DNA from: Mesorhizobium sp. Z1-4
Lineage (GTDB): Bacteria > Pseudomonadota > Alphaproteobacteria > Rhizobiales > Rhizobiaceae
Direction of reading: 5' to 3'
Assembly: GCF_004000235.1 (NCBI RefSeq)
Contig: NZ_RCIO01000001.1
Span: 1,240,400-1,304,399, forward strand
Length of the DNA: 64,000 nt
Positions 47,791 to 56,712 of this stretch are shown piece by piece (within the stretch, counting starts at the first letter, position 1; the number at the start of each line of letters is the position of its first letter). The notes below the pieces were generated by a model. That model had not been told where the DNA came from. It made no database searches and was given only the letters and a program-made list of their open reading frames with translations. The translations under genes and the position numbers were made by a program.

Positions 47791-48888
47791 TTAGCTGCTC
47801 AGACCGCCGAAAAGGGTCGGCATGTCGAGCGGGCGGAAGCCGTAATGCGACAGCCAGCGCACATCGGCGTCGAAGAAGGCGCGCAAATCCGGCATGCCGT
47901 ATTTCAGCATTGCGATGCGGTCGATGCCCATGCCCCAGGCGAAACCCTGATATTCGTCGGGATCGAGCCCGCCGAAGCGCAGCACGTTGGGGTGGACCAT
48001 GCCGCAGCCCAGAATCTCCATCCAGTCGTTGCCCTGGCCGAACAGCACCTCGCCCGGCCGCGAGCGGTCGCACTGAATGTCGACTTCCAGCGACGGCTCG
48101 GTGAAGGGGAAGAAGCTCGGGCGGAAGCGCATATTGAGCGACGGCACTTCGAAGAACGCCTTGCAGAACTCGGTGAGCACCCACTTCATGTTGGCGACAT
48201 TGGCCGTTTTGTCGATCACCAGCCCTTCGAGCTGATGGAACATCGGCGAGTGGGTTGCGTCGAAGTCGCAACGATAGGTCTTGCCCGGAATGACGATGCG
48301 GATCGGCGGCTCCTGCGCTTCCATGGTGCGGATCTGCACCGGCGAGGTATGCGTGCGCAGAAGGCGCGCCTCGTCGCGCTCGCCCTTCTCCAGGAAGAAG
48401 GTGTCATGCATTTCGCGCGCCGGGTGGCCTTCGGGGAAGTTGAGCGCAGTGAAGTTGTAATAGTCGGTTTCGATGTCCGGGCCTTCGGCGATGGCGAAGC
48501 CCAGATCGCCGAAGATGGCGGCGATTTCGTCCATCACCTGGGTGATTGGGTGAATGCGCCCGCGCTCGGCCGGCGTCTGGCGAACGGGCAGCGTGACGTC
48601 GAGCATCTCGCGCGCCAGCCTGGCGTCGATTGCAGCGTCGCGCAGGGTGGCACGGCGTTCGCTCAGCGCATCGCCGATGCGGTTCTTGAGGCCGTTGATC
48701 GCCGGGCCGAAGCTCTGCCGCTCTTCCGGCGTCATGGAACCGAGCGACTTCAGGCGCTCCGATACGGAGCCCTTCTTGCCGAGTGCGGCGACACGCACGG
48801 CCTCGATCGCCTGCTCGTCGCCCGCCGCCGCGATTTCGGCCAGCAGCGTCTCTTCGAGCGCTTTCAGATCAGTCATCAATTCGGTCAC
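47791..48888 (-). CDS. pheS: Phenylalanine-tRNA ligase alpha subunit
   Basis: 365 residues from the GTG at 48888; the ATG four codons later (48876) is equally possible as the ribosome site is weak for both. Class II synthetase: coiled-coil N-terminus, [13 protein letters not shown], motif 2 region [11 protein letters not shown] and motif 3 [17 protein letters not shown]. Charges tRNA-Phe with PheT. Confidence 0.97.
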   Translation of the reverse strand: MTELMTDLKALEETLLAEIAAAGDEQAIEAVRVAALGKKGSVSERLKSLGSMTPEERQSFGPAINGLKNRIGDALSERRATLRDAAIDARLAREMLDVTLPVRQTPAERGRIHPITQVMDEIAAIFGDLGFAIAEGPDIETDYYNFTALNFPEGHPAREMHDTFFLEKGERDEARLLRTHTSPVQIRTMEAQEPPIRIVIPGKTYRCDFDATHSPMFHQLEGLVIDKTANVANMKWVLTEFCKAFFEVPSLNMRFRPSFFPFTEPSLEVDIQCDRSRPGEVLFGQGNDWMEILGCGMVHPNVLRFGGLDPDEYQGFAWGMGIDRIAMLKYGMPDLRAFFDADVRWLSHYGFRPLDMPTLFGGLSS

Positions 48889-48936
48889 GGTCTCATTGCC
48901 TCGGCTTGGACCCTCATGCGAGGCCCGTTAACAAGC

Positions 48937-48969
48937 AAAAACCCGCGCCGGCCCAGCCAGCGCGGGTTT
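48937..48969 (-). terminator. rplT terminator
   Basis: On the minus strand, AAACCCGCG (48961-48969) pairs with CGCGGGTTT (48939-48947), followed by T-rich sequence. It separates rplT from pheS. Confidence 0.8.
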
Positions 48970-49007
48970 CCCAAATCAGATTTTCGAATGCTTGGGAAGG
49001 CGCTAGC

Positions 49008-49409
49008 TTAAGCTACAGCGCTTTCAAAAGCGTTCGGCGTCGTGTCTTTCAGATAGGCGAGCGCGGTTTTGGCCTGCGCAACGACCGCGGCGAATGCCTG
49101 CGGCTCGTGGATCGCCATGTCGGAAAGCACCTTGCGGTCGATCTCGATGCCGGCCTTGTTGAGGCCGTCGATCAGGCGGCCATAGGTGAGGCCGTGTTCG
49201 CGCGCCGCGGCGTTGATACGCTGGATCCACAGAGCGCGGAAATTGCGCTTGCGGGCCTTGCGGTCGCGGTAGGCGTACTGCATCGACTTTTCGACCGCCT
49301 GCTTGGCGGTGCGGATGGTGTTCTTGCGGCGGCCGTAGAAACCCTTGGCCTGACCGAGAACCTTTTTGTGCTTGGCGTGGGCGGTAACGCCTCTTTTTAC
49401 GCGTGCCAT
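49008..49409 (-). CDS. rplT: 50S ribosomal protein L20
   Basis: 133 residues, typical bL20: [29 protein letters not shown] at the N-terminus and [24 protein letters not shown]. Assembly protein of the large subunit. 36 bp after rpmI. Confidence 0.98.
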   Translation of the reverse strand: MARVKRGVTAHAKHKKVLGQAKGFYGRRKNTIRTAKQAVEKSMQYAYRDRKARKRNFRALWIQRINAAAREHGLTYGRLIDGLNKAGIEIDRKVLSDMAIHEPQAFAAVVAQAKTALAYLKDTTPNAFESAVA

Positions 49410-49445
49410 GTCATGATCTCCTTAAAAGCTCGGTTCCGTTGCGGC

Positions 49446-49655
49446 TCAGAGGCCGCCGCCGTTGGGCAGATAGTTCTTGACGACCTTGCGGGCGTCCGGC
49501 TCAGCCAGAACCATCATGCCGCGCGCGTCGCGGATGAACTTGTTGGAACGCTTGATCATGCCGTGGCGCTTGCCCTGTGCAGCAACCTTGACCTTGCCGG
49601 TCCCGGTGATCTTGAAACGCTTCTTGGCAGAAGACTTGGTCTTCATCTTGGGCAT
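49446..49655 (-). CDS. rpmI: 50S ribosomal protein L35
   Basis: 69 residues, bL35 family: [20 protein letters not shown], many Lys/Arg. GGAG is eight bases before the ATG at 49655. The 282 bp between infC and this gene contain no recognised gene apart from a short GTTGCG/CGCAAC hairpin near 49900; a leader for L20-mediated control is a possibility. Confidence 0.97.
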   Translation of the reverse strand: MPKMKTKSSAKKRFKITGTGKVKVAAQGKRHGMIKRSNKFIRDARGMMVLAEPDARKVVKNYLPNGGGL

Positions 49656-49937
49656 TTTGCTGACTCCGTTTTAGGCGCTCACGCAAGTCCGCTGTGCGGG
49701 CGGCTCCGCGAGGGCGCCGGATCGCCGGCGGCGGCACTCCTAGAGGTCCCTGTCGTGCCTTCCGGCACTCCACGCCTCTTGCTGGCCGCTTCTCGCTTCG
49801 CTCGTGGCTTTTGTGAGCTTAAGCATTAAGAACCGCCACGGCATGCCCTGCCGGACGGTTCGGAACGCGGCCTTATATCGATGCGTTGCGAAAAGCGCAA
49901 CAGGCCGTGACTGTGATTCTGAGCGGCGAAGGGGGCG

Positions 49938-50474
49938 CTATTTCGGCGCCAGCACCATCATCATCTGGCGGCCTTCGAGCTTCGGCTCGGCTTCCACCTT
50001 GGCGATCTCTCCGACTTCCTCGCGCACGCGGTTGAGCAACTGCATGCCGAGTTCCAGATGGGCCATCTCGCGGCCGCGGAAACGCAGCGTGAGCTTGACC
50101 TTGTCGCCCTCGTCAAAGAAACGGCGCACCGCCTTCATCTTCACCTCGTAATCATGGGTGTCGATGTTGGGACGCATCTTGATCTCTTTGATGTCGATGG
50201 TCTTTTGCTTTTTGCGGGCCTCGGCAGCCTTCTTCTGGCCCTGATATTTCAGCTTGCCCAGATCGGTGATCTTGCACACCGGCGGCTGCGCGTTGGGCGA
50301 AATCTCCACCAGGTCGAGCCCGGCGTCTTCGGCCATGTTGAGTGCTTCGTCGATGTCGACGACGCCCTTGTTGTTGCCCTCATCGTCGATGAGCTGAACC
50401 CGCGGGACGCGGATGTCGCGGTTGGCGCGCGGTCCTTCCTTGACCGGTGCGGCGGCTTTGAATGGTCTGCGAAT
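49938..50474 (-). CDS. infC: Translation initiation factor IF-3, AUU start
   Basis: 178 residues from the ATT at 50474-50472, eight bases after AGGAGA. The first residues [32 protein letters not shown] match the N-terminus of alphaproteobacterial IF-3, while the only in-frame ATG-type opening (50579) is too far upstream and has no ribosome site. N- and C-domains are complete ([22 protein letters not shown]). AUU is the known start of infC in E. coli and lets IF-3 repress its own translation by rejecting non-standard start codons. Confidence 0.93.
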   Translation of the reverse strand: MRRPFKAAAPVKEGPRANRDIRVPRVQLIDDEGNNKGVVDIDEALNMAEDAGLDLVEISPNAQPPVCKITDLGKLKYQGQKKAAEARKKQKTIDIKEIKMRPNIDTHDYEVKMKAVRRFFDEGDKVKLTLRFRGREMAHLELGMQLLNRVREEVGEIAKVEAEPKLEGRQMMMVLAPK

Positions 50475-50681
50475 GGTCGTTGTCTCCTTCTGCCGTTGAC
50501 CCTGAATCGCTTGGGCGCCCGGACGATGCCGAACGCAAGGCGCGCAATGTGGTGGCAGCGCCCGGCAAGTCAATAGCATAGTTTGCGCGCGGAATCATTA
50601 TTTCGGCCCGGGATGCGCCACAAACACGGCTCTTCACCGGCGCAGCCGAACATGCGATAGGCGCTGCCGGAGGCTTTCTGC

Positions 50682-51455
50682 ATGAATCCCGAACAGAGCG
50701 AAACCATCGAGGTCGCCGGCAACGCCATCGCAGTCAGGCACCGGCCGGGCAAGGTGCCGGGTCTGGTGTGGCTTGGCGGCTACAAGTCCGACATGGCCGG
50801 CACCAAGGCAGATACGCTTGATCAATGGGCCGGCGAGAACGGCCTTGCCTTCACCCGGCATGACTATTCCGGTCACGGCGTGTCGGGCGGCCGCTTCGAG
50901 GACGGCACGATTTCGCGCTGGCTCAACGAAAGCCTTGCCGTGTTCGAACGCTTCACCACCGGTCCGCAAATTCTCGTCGGATCCTCGATGGGCGGCTGGA
51001 TCGCACTGCGCATGGCGCAGGAGCTGGCCAAGGCGGGCAAGAGCGACCGGCTGGCCGGCATGCTGCTTATTGCGCCGGCGCCCGATTTCACGGTGGAGCT
51101 GATGGAGCCGGAACTGACCGGGGCGCTGCGGCATGAACTCGAAACGAAGGGCTATCTCGAAGAGGCGTCCGAATATTCCGACGAACCCAACGTCTACACA
51201 AAGGCGCTGTTCGAGGACGGGCGAAGGAACCGCGTTCTGACCGGGGTCATCGACACGCATTGCCCGGTGCACATCCTGCAGGGCAAAGCCGACCCCGACG
51301 TGCCTTACACGCATGCACAGAAGCTGGTGGAGCACCTTTCCGCCGACGACGTGACGCTGACGCTGGTGCGCGACGGCGACCACCGGCTGTCGCGGCCGCA
51401 GGATTTGGAACTTCTGACACGCACCGCTCAAGGCCTGGTTCGACAACTTCCATGA
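50682..51455 (+). CDS. Alpha/beta hydrolase
   Basis: 257 residues with the nucleophile elbow GSSMGGW (about residues 105-111), acid Asp in LQGKADPDVP and His in VRDGDHRLSRP. Similar to small esterases and ABHD10-like thioesterases. The substrate is unknown. GGAGG lies shortly before the ATG at 50682. Its stop overlaps the start of the BenE gene (ATGA). Confidence 0.85.
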   Translation: MNPEQSETIEVAGNAIAVRHRPGKVPGLVWLGGYKSDMAGTKADTLDQWAGENGLAFTRHDYSGHGVSGGRFEDGTISRWLNESLAVFERFTTGPQILVGSSMGGWIALRMAQELAKAGKSDRLAGMLLIAPAPDFTVELMEPELTGALRHELETKGYLEEASEYSDEPNVYTKALFEDGRRNRVLTGVIDTHCPVHILQGKADPDVPYTHAQKLVEHLSADDVTLTLVRDGDHRLSRPQDLELLTRTAQGLVRQLP

Positions 51456-52612
51456 CGACGCGGCTATCGATCCCGGCCGCGGCGCTGGTGGCGGCCATCG
51501 TCGGTTTCGGCGGCACACTGGCGCTCATCATCGCCGCCGCGGATACGCTTGGCGCCAGCCGCGAACAGACCGCGAGCTGGGTGACGGCGGTCTGTCTCGC
51601 GCTGGCAGTGGAGACCGCATATCTGTCATGGCGCACGAGAATGCCTGTGGTAACGGCATGGTCGACGCCCGGCCTGGCGTTGCTTGCGGCAGCCGGCGGC
51701 TTCACCATGAACGACGCAGTTGGCGCCTTCATCATGGTTGCTCTGCTTTTGATCGTGACCGGAACGATCCGGCCGCTTTCACGCCTTGTCGGGCGCATTC
51801 CGGGCTCGCTGTCATCGGGCATGCTGGCCGGCATTCTCGTTTCCTTCGCCATAGGAGCGGTCAAGGCTGCGGGTTCCGACCCGCTGCTGGTCTTGCCCCT
51901 GGCCGCCCTGTTTTTTGTCGTCAGGCTATTCAATCCCGCGCTCTCGGTGCTTTCCGTTCTGGTGGCGGGCGTCGTGCTCGCCTGGGCGCTCGGCCGGGTG
52001 GACGCCTTTCCCGAACCGGAGCTTTCGACGCTCGTCTTTACCGAGCCAAGCTTTTCGCTCGCCGGCTTCTTCGGCCTTGCGCTGCCGATCTATCTGGTAA
52101 CGATGGCGTCGCAGAACCTTGCCGGCATCGCGGTACTCAGGGCGGCCGGCTACGAGCCGCCGTCCGGGCTGCTCGTCTGGTTTACCGGCGCCGTCTCGCT
52201 GCTTTCAGCGCCTTTCAATGCCGTGACAACGAACCTGGCAGCGATTTCCGCGGCGATCTGCACCGGACCGGACGCGCATCCCGACCCCGCGGAACGCTGG
52301 AAAACAGGACCGTACTATGCGCTTTGGTATCTGATATTCGCATTGTTCGGCGCTTCGCTTGTAGCGCTGTTCGACGCCTTGCCGCCGCAGCTGATCATTC
52401 TGGTTGCCGGACTGGGCTTGCTCGCGCCGCTTGCCAACGCACTGACAATGGCGCTCGGCATCGCCGGATTGCGCACCGCGGCGGTGGTCGCCTTTGCCGT
52501 CACCGCGTCTGGTGTCACCATTGCCGGAATCGGTTCCGCGTTCTGGGGTCTGATGGCCGGGCTTATTGTGGCGGCATTGGATACAGCCGGAAAACACTTT
52601 CTAAAACAATAG
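51452..52612 (+). CDS. BenE family benzoate/aromatic acid transporter
   Basis: 386 residues from the ATG at 51452; the longer frame to 51260 overlaps the hydrolase. BenE domain with about twelve helices: FGGTLALIIAAADTLGASREQTASW, RMPVVTAWSTPGLALLA and FNAVTTNLAAISAAICTGPDAHPDPAERWKTG. Proton symporters for benzoate-like acids. No aromatic degradation gene is nearby, so substrate is uncertain. Coupled to the hydrolase. Confidence 0.88.
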   Translation: MTTRLSIPAAALVAAIVGFGGTLALIIAAADTLGASREQTASWVTAVCLALAVETAYLSWRTRMPVVTAWSTPGLALLAAAGGFTMNDAVGAFIMVALLLIVTGTIRPLSRLVGRIPGSLSSGMLAGILVSFAIGAVKAAGSDPLLVLPLAALFFVVRLFNPALSVLSVLVAGVVLAWALGRVDAFPEPELSTLVFTEPSFSLAGFFGLALPIYLVTMASQNLAGIAVLRAAGYEPPSGLLVWFTGAVSLLSAPFNAVTTNLAAISAAICTGPDAHPDPAERWKTGPYYALWYLIFALFGASLVALFDALPPQLIILVAGLGLLAPLANALTMALGIAGLRTAAVVAFAVTASGVTIAGIGSAFWGLMAGLIVAALDTAGKHFLKQ

Positions 52613-52719
52613 CTTGGCGGATTTGTTCGAATCCGTCATTGAAACAGACAGACCCCGTTCCCATCTCGAATTCATGCAGCCACGACCGGCTGCCCAGCAC
52701 TGACAGGGAACGGGTAACG

Positions 52720-53169
52720 ATGACCAATTCCGCATTGATACGTCCTGCCTGGACGCCAGCCACCATCGCGCTGATGGTGATCGGCTTCATGGTGTTTTGG
52801 CCGCTCGGCCTTGCCATGCTCGCCTACATTCTGTGGGGCGACCGCCTCGACGGTTTCAAGCGCGATGTAAACAAGGCCACCGACGGCATGTTCGCAAATT
52901 GCCGCCGCGGCCATCACCGCGGGTATCATGCCCGCACCGGCAATGTCGCTTTCGACGACTGGCGCGCGAAGGAACTCGAGCGGATCGAGGAAGAGCGCCG
53001 CAAGCTCGACGAGATGCGCGAACAGTTCGACGACTATCTGCGCGAGCTGCGCCGGGCCAAAGATCAGGACGAGTTCGACCGCTTCATGGCCGAGCGCTCC
53101 AAATCCACCCCCGCCACGACTTCGAAAAAGAAGAAGGGTGACAAGGGCGAAGGCCTGCTCGACGACTGA
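52720..53169 (+). CDS. DUF2852 domain protein
   Basis: 149 residues from the ATG at 52720. One or two hydrophobic helices (TIALMVIGFMVFWPLGLAMLAYILWG) followed by a charged coiled-coil (ELERIEEERRKLDEMREQFDDYLRELRRAKDQDEFDRFM) and a lysine-rich tail. Membrane-anchored small protein common in Hyphomicrobiales, function unknown. Followed by a terminator. Confidence 0.88.
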   Translation: MTNSALIRPAWTPATIALMVIGFMVFWPLGLAMLAYILWGDRLDGFKRDVNKATDGMFANCRRGHHRGYHARTGNVAFDDWRAKELERIEEERRKLDEMREQFDDYLRELRRAKDQDEFDRFMAERSKSTPATTSKKKKGDKGEGLLDD

Positions 53170-53196
53170 ACGTCAAACCTCCAGTCAAGGTGAAAG

Positions 53197-53222
53197 ACGG
53201 CGCCGCAGGGCGCCGTTTTTCG
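53197..53222 (+). terminator. Terminator after the DUF2852 gene
   Basis: 8-bp stem ACGGCGCC/GGCGCCGT (53197-53204, 53209-53216), loop GCAG, then a T-run. Confidence 0.87.
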
Positions 53223-53260
53223 TTGAAGGCGATTCCCGGCGAATCGCCTAGATTGAACCC

Positions 53261-54013
53261 ATGAGCTTTGCGTTTCTGCGCCAGAAGAAAGATGCGGCCA
53301 TGCCGCTGACGCGCGACCACGAGGTCGGCGGACGCACTCTGCCGCTCCGGATCGTCGAAAACGACCGCGCCACCCGGCTGACGCTTCGCATCGCCTCGGG
53401 CGGAACCGGGCTTCGCGTGACCGTGCCGCCCGGTGTATCCACTCGCGAGGTCGACCGGTTTCTGGAACGCAATCGCGGCTGGCTGGAGCAGCGGCTTGCC
53501 AAGCTGCCGGACCAGCCACAGGTGCGGCCGGGCATCAAGATTCCGTTGCGTGGCGTGCCGCACCTTATCGTTCATGAACCCGGCAAGCGCGGCATGGCCG
53601 AAACAGGGCACACCGATGACGGGCCTGTGCTCATCGTGCATGGCGACCGCCGTTTCCTGCAACGCCGCGTCGCCGATTTCCTGAAACGCGAAGCCAAACG
53701 CGAGATCGAAGCGCTCGTTGCCAGACATACAGCCACCGTTGGCCGACGGGCGAAATCGGTGCGTTTCAAGGATACGAGCTCGCGCTGGGGGTCATGCACC
53801 TCCGACGGCGCACTCTCCTTTTCGTGGCGCATCGCGATGGCACCCGGCACGGTGATCGACTATCTGGTCGCGCATGAAGTGGCGCATCTGATCGAGATGA
53901 ACCACGGACCTAAATTCTGGAAGCTGTGCCGCGAGCTTTGCCCGCGCACCGACGAGGCCAAGGCCTGGCTCAAACGCAACGGCCCGGCGCTTCAGGCAAT
54001 CGGGTTCGGGTAG
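53261..54013 (+). CDS. M48/YgjP-type metallopeptidase with rebuilt 3' end
   Basis: 250 residues. YgjP-like (DUF45/M48) zinc peptidase with H205-E206-V-A-H209 and H215 (MNHGPKFW) as metal ligands, preceded by SRWGSCTSDGALSFSWRI. Substrate unknown. The last 33 bp before the final codon (53977-54009) recur at 54855-54887, so the original end of this gene is now behind an 878-bp insert; copy 2 continues GGC TGA, copy 1 continues GGG TAG, and the encoded C-terminus is unchanged. Its TAG together with the next bases forms the AGGAG site of the inserted gene. Confidence 0.9.
   Translation: MSFAFLRQKKDAAMPLTRDHEVGGRTLPLRIVENDRATRLTLRIASGGTGLRVTVPPGVSTREVDRFLERNRGWLEQRLAKLPDQPQVRPGIKIPLRGVPHLIVHEPGKRGMAETGHTDDGPVLIVHGDRRFLQRRVADFLKREAKREIEALVARHTATVGRRAKSVRFKDTSSRWGSCTSDGALSFSWRIAMAPGTVIDYLVAHEVAHLIEMNHGPKFWKLCRELCPRTDEAKAWLKRNGPALQAIGFG
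53977..54009 (+). repeat. 33-bp direct repeat, copy 1 (3' end of the M48 gene)
   Basis: Identical to 54855-54887 over all 33 bases. Left boundary of the insert. Confidence 0.95.
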
Positions 54014-54023
54014 GAGCGCAAAA

Positions 54024-54626
54024 GTGCAGAACTTATTAGCACTTCCCTATGAACTGCAGATAGTGCTGGTCGCTGGCTATTTGGGATACAAGGTTTCTTC
54101 AGGTGGAAGGGATAAATCATATAGGGCAGAAGATGTTCTCCTGCAAATACTTACGTTTGGATTGATAGCGCGCTCGGCTTCTTTGATCATTGCTCCCGAC
54201 CTAGAAAATATCGCCGCCGCCGCCGCAATTTCGATCGGTATCTCAGTTTCTACTGGAGCCTTTTGGCGAGGTGTCATTGCGCAATACGCCGTCAGGACGG
54301 TCCAGTTTCTTCGCATTTATCGTGACGACCATGAACCCACTGCCTGGGCATCACTGACCTCCGCGAGAGCGAAGTGGACGTTCATTCAGGTTCACGTGAG
54401 AGACGGCCGTGTACTCGAGAGTGTATTCGCAACAATACCTTCTCAAGGCCGCCCAAGTCGGGAAATTACGCTGAACGAGGACGGCGTTGTCCTGTATGTG
54501 ACGGCAATCTATTCAGCTGCGGGTGAAAGGACGCCGCAGGTGATAAAAGGTAACGACAACGATTTCATCGTTACGTTCATCCCCCGATCAGAGATCCAGC
54601 AAATCGAAGTGGGTTGGAAGAAATAG
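54024..54626 (+). CDS. DUF6338-like membrane protein in the insert
   Basis: 200 residues from a GTG at 54024; AGGAG (54012-54016) overlaps the stop codon of the M48 gene, so it is probably translated from the same transcript. Three hydrophobic segments (about residues 8-22, 40-58 and 64-84) precede a soluble domain with AKWTFIQVHVRDGRVLESVFATIPSQGRP, ITLNEDGVVLYVTAIYSA and VTFIPRSEIQQIEVGW. This matches the general layout of DUF6338 proteins. Biochemical role unknown. Codon choice differs from its neighbours, supporting transfer. Confidence 0.75.
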   Translation: MQNLLALPYELQIVLVAGYLGYKVSSGGRDKSYRAEDVLLQILTFGLIARSASLIIAPDLENIAAAAAISIGISVSTGAFWRGVIAQYAVRTVQFLRIYRDDHEPTAWASLTSARAKWTFIQVHVRDGRVLESVFATIPSQGRPSREITLNEDGVVLYVTAIYSAAGERTPQVIKGNDNDFIVTFIPRSEIQQIEVGWKK

Positions 54627-54627
54627 T

Positions 54628-54765
54628 TCATTTCTTTGGTGGTGGTGGCGGTGCTCCTGAACCTGTTGTTGTAGGTTGAGCAGAACTTTGGCCATGACCA
54701 CCTCCGGACGGAGAGCGCCCTGTGCTCGAACGGCCTGATCCTTGATTTCCAGTTCTTGGGGGCAT
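54628..54765 (-). CDS. Small Pro/Gly/Ser-rich ORF convergent with the DUF6338-like gene
   Basis: 45 codons from ATG at 54765. The product begins MPPRTGNQGSGRSSTGRSPS and ends with TTTGSGAPPPPPKK, so it is low in complexity, basic and without hydrophobic segments. Stop codons of the two genes are one base apart. Ribosome site is weak (GGGAAA). An AT-rich stretch (54785-54830) upstream could be a promoter. Supported only by its clean frame, tail composition and position; possibly a partner of the DUF6338-like protein. Confidence 0.4.
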   Translation of the reverse strand: MPPRTGNQGSGRSSTGRSPSGGGHGQSSAQPTTTGSGAPPPPPKK

Positions 54766-54854
54766 CGTCTTTGTTTCCCGAATCGAAACTATGTTATTTT
54801 AGCATGTAATTTTCCGTAACGCAGACTTTCGTCGCTGAGTTTCTAGCCCAAGCA

Positions 54855-54887
54855 CAACGGCCCGGCGCTTCAGGCAATCGGGTTCGG
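54855..54887 (+). repeat. 33-bp direct repeat, copy 2
   Basis: Identical to 53977-54009. Followed by GGC TGA-type codons in the M48 frame (TGA at 54889-54891), apparently the original end of that gene. Confidence 0.95.
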
Positions 54888-54895
54888 CTGACCCG

Positions 54896-55990
54896 TCAGC
54901 GGCCCGCCAAGCCGTTCATGCCCGGCAGGATGTTACGCGCGATCGCGAAGACAATCAGCAGTGCGGGAATGGCGATGAAGCCGCCGATTGGGCCCCACAG
55001 CCAGATCCAGAACGCCAGCGCTAAAAGCACCAAAAACGGATTGAGCGTCATGGTGCGGCCGATCACCATCGGCGTCACAAACTGCGCCTCGATCAGATTG
55101 ACGCCGAGATAGGCGAGCGGCGGCAGGATGCTGTCGGTAATCGTGGAGCCGATCGACAGGCCGACTGCGAACATAATGACCGCCATCACGACCGGGCCAA
55201 TATAGATGACGAAATTCAGCAGGCCGGCGAGAGCGCCCCAAAGCAGCGGCGAGGGAACCCCGATGAGCCAAAGCACCAGCGCAACGGCGGCCCCTAGCCC
55301 GACATTGATCGCAGTGATCGACAGCAGATAGCGCGAAACCAGCGTTTCCACGTCGCGGAAGATGTGGGCCACGCGCCAGCGCAGGCGGCGATTGACGCAG
55401 ATGCGCAGCAGCGTGAGACGAATGTCGTTGCGGGTGGCAACGAAGAAATAGAGGCTCGCCATGAAAAGCAGCATCTGCGCGACCAGCGCCGGCGCCAGCA
55501 CAGCGACATCCTCGACGCCCGCGCCTTCCTGCTCGACCTTCAGCGTGGAGGTGGAGCCGCCCATCAGCGAACCCATCTCTTCCTGAAGGTTTTTCAGCGC
55601 ATTGATCGGCCCGCGCAACTCGGCGAGGTGGATTTGCAGGCGGTTCCAGATGCGCGGCAGCTCACCTGCCCAGAAGGAAAGCGGGCCCATCAGCGCAATC
55701 GCAAGCAGGCACACCACCACGACAAACAAAAGCACGACCGCGGCCGAGGACAGCCAGCTCGGCGTACCGCGCCGCTCAAGCCAGGTTGCGACCGGGCCCA
55801 GCATCAGGCCGACCGTTACCGCCAGCGCGACCGGCATCAGGATGAATGCTCCCGCATGAAGCGCGAAGATGGCGCCAATCACGCCGAGCAATATGACTGC
55901 AGCCGACGATGCGCGACCGAGCAGGACGTCGATGTCGACCCTGAGCGGCACACGAGCGATCGGCGGGAGTTTGGTCTCGGGCTTCTTCAT
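54896..55990 (-). CDS. AI-2E/PerM family permease
   Basis: 364 residues with about eight hydrophobic helices; family region GALAGLLNFVIYIGPVVMAVIMFAVGL and late GPIGGFIAIPALLIVFAIARNI. Members transport autoinducer-2, sodium/protons or other small solutes; the substrate is open here. Divergent from the lipoprotein gene. Confidence 0.88.
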   Translation of the reverse strand: MKKPETKLPPIARVPLRVDIDVLLGRASSAAVILLGVIGAIFALHAGAFILMPVALAVTVGLMLGPVATWLERRGTPSWLSSAAVVLLFVVVVCLLAIALMGPLSFWAGELPRIWNRLQIHLAELRGPINALKNLQEEMGSLMGGSTSTLKVEQEGAGVEDVAVLAPALVAQMLLFMASLYFFVATRNDIRLTLLRICVNRRLRWRVAHIFRDVETLVSRYLLSITAINVGLGAAVALVLWLIGVPSPLLWGALAGLLNFVIYIGPVVMAVIMFAVGLSIGSTITDSILPPLAYLGVNLIEAQFVTPMVIGRTMTLNPFLVLLALAFWIWLWGPIGGFIAIPALLIVFAIARNILPGMNGLAGR

Positions 55991-56043
55991 CTGGCAGCTC
56001 GATTGAACGCGAATTGGGGCCGGATAACGACCCGCGCCCCAAC

Positions 56044-56071
56044 TTCACATTGCGGACCGTGCCTGTATAAA
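56044..56071 (+). promoter_or_regulatory. Possible sigma-70 promoter of the lipoprotein gene
   Basis: TTCACA (56044-56049), 16 bases, TATAAA (56066-56071), about 30 bp before the TTG start. Confidence 0.35.
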
Positions 56072-56099
56072 TACCCCGAATAAAGCGGAGGCGTCCCTT

Positions 56100-56672
56100 T
56101 TGAATAAGAAATTCATGTTCTTGACTGCGCTTGGCCTGCTTGTCGCAGCTTGTCAGGCGCCGCAAAGCGTACAGGATTTCTCCAACAAACAAATGGGCCG
56201 CTATGCCGTCGGCAAATCCTACGCGCAAGTCGCTTCCACGCCCGACTTCGAGGAAGATTCGCTTGGCCGCGTGAAACTTTACGGCGAGCCGATCGGCTCA
56301 TTCGTGCTTGCCTCGGGCCAGATCGTGCACCGGCACATCAAGCGCTATGCTGCCGGCGGCGTCAGCACGGATTTCGGCTTTATCCGGCAGAGCGAAAAGC
56401 TGCGTTACCAATATCGCCTGGCCTATTTTCTGGTCGGACAGGATGGCGTTGTGAAGGACATGGCGCTCGGCACGGTGCCCGGGGAAACCAACAAATGCGT
56501 CGGCTATTTCTTCGGTATCGTCCAGAATTGCGAAGGTGGCGAAACGCCTGCGCAATCGCTGGCGATTTTCGATCAGGTGGTGCGTACGCAGAACGGCCAG
56601 CCGATCAGTGCCTGGGGACCGCCGGCGACGGCACCTGCCCCTCCTTCGGCCGCTGCAGCGGGCAGCGGCTGA
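56100..56672 (+). CDS. Hypothetical lipoprotein
   Basis: 190 residues from a TTG at 56100 that has GGAGG eight bases upstream. Signal peptide with lipobox LVAAC (C18), so it is lipid-anchored. The mature part includes MGRYAVGKSYAQVASTPDFEEDSLGRVKLYGEPIGSFVLASG, two more cysteines (NKCVGYFFG and QNCEGG), and a Pro/Ala-rich tail. I do not recognise a domain. Located before trpF, separated by 40 bp. Confidence 0.75.
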   Translation: MNKKFMFLTALGLLVAACQAPQSVQDFSNKQMGRYAVGKSYAQVASTPDFEEDSLGRVKLYGEPIGSFVLASGQIVHRHIKRYAAGGVSTDFGFIRQSEKLRYQYRLAYFLVGQDGVVKDMALGTVPGETNKCVGYFFGIVQNCEGGETPAQSLAIFDQVVRTQNGQPISAWGPPATAPAPPSAAAAGSG

Positions 56673-56712
56673 ATCTCGACACCGGCCCAAGGGCATTGTA
56701 TTTGCTTGTCTC

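Larger units (their letters stand above)
54010..54887 (+). mobile_element. 878-bp insert at the 3' end of the M48 gene
   Basis: Bounded by the 33-bp direct repeat and visibly AT-richer than either flank. It carries a DUF6338-like gene on the plus strand and a 45-codon ORF on the minus strand, but no transposase or integrase. The host gene is kept intact by the copy of its last codons. This layout resembles site-specific integration at a gene end; an ancient small cassette or a remnant of a larger element are both possible. Without the insert, the M48 gene would have ended at 54891, four bases from the convergent AI-2E gene. Confidence 0.7.
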
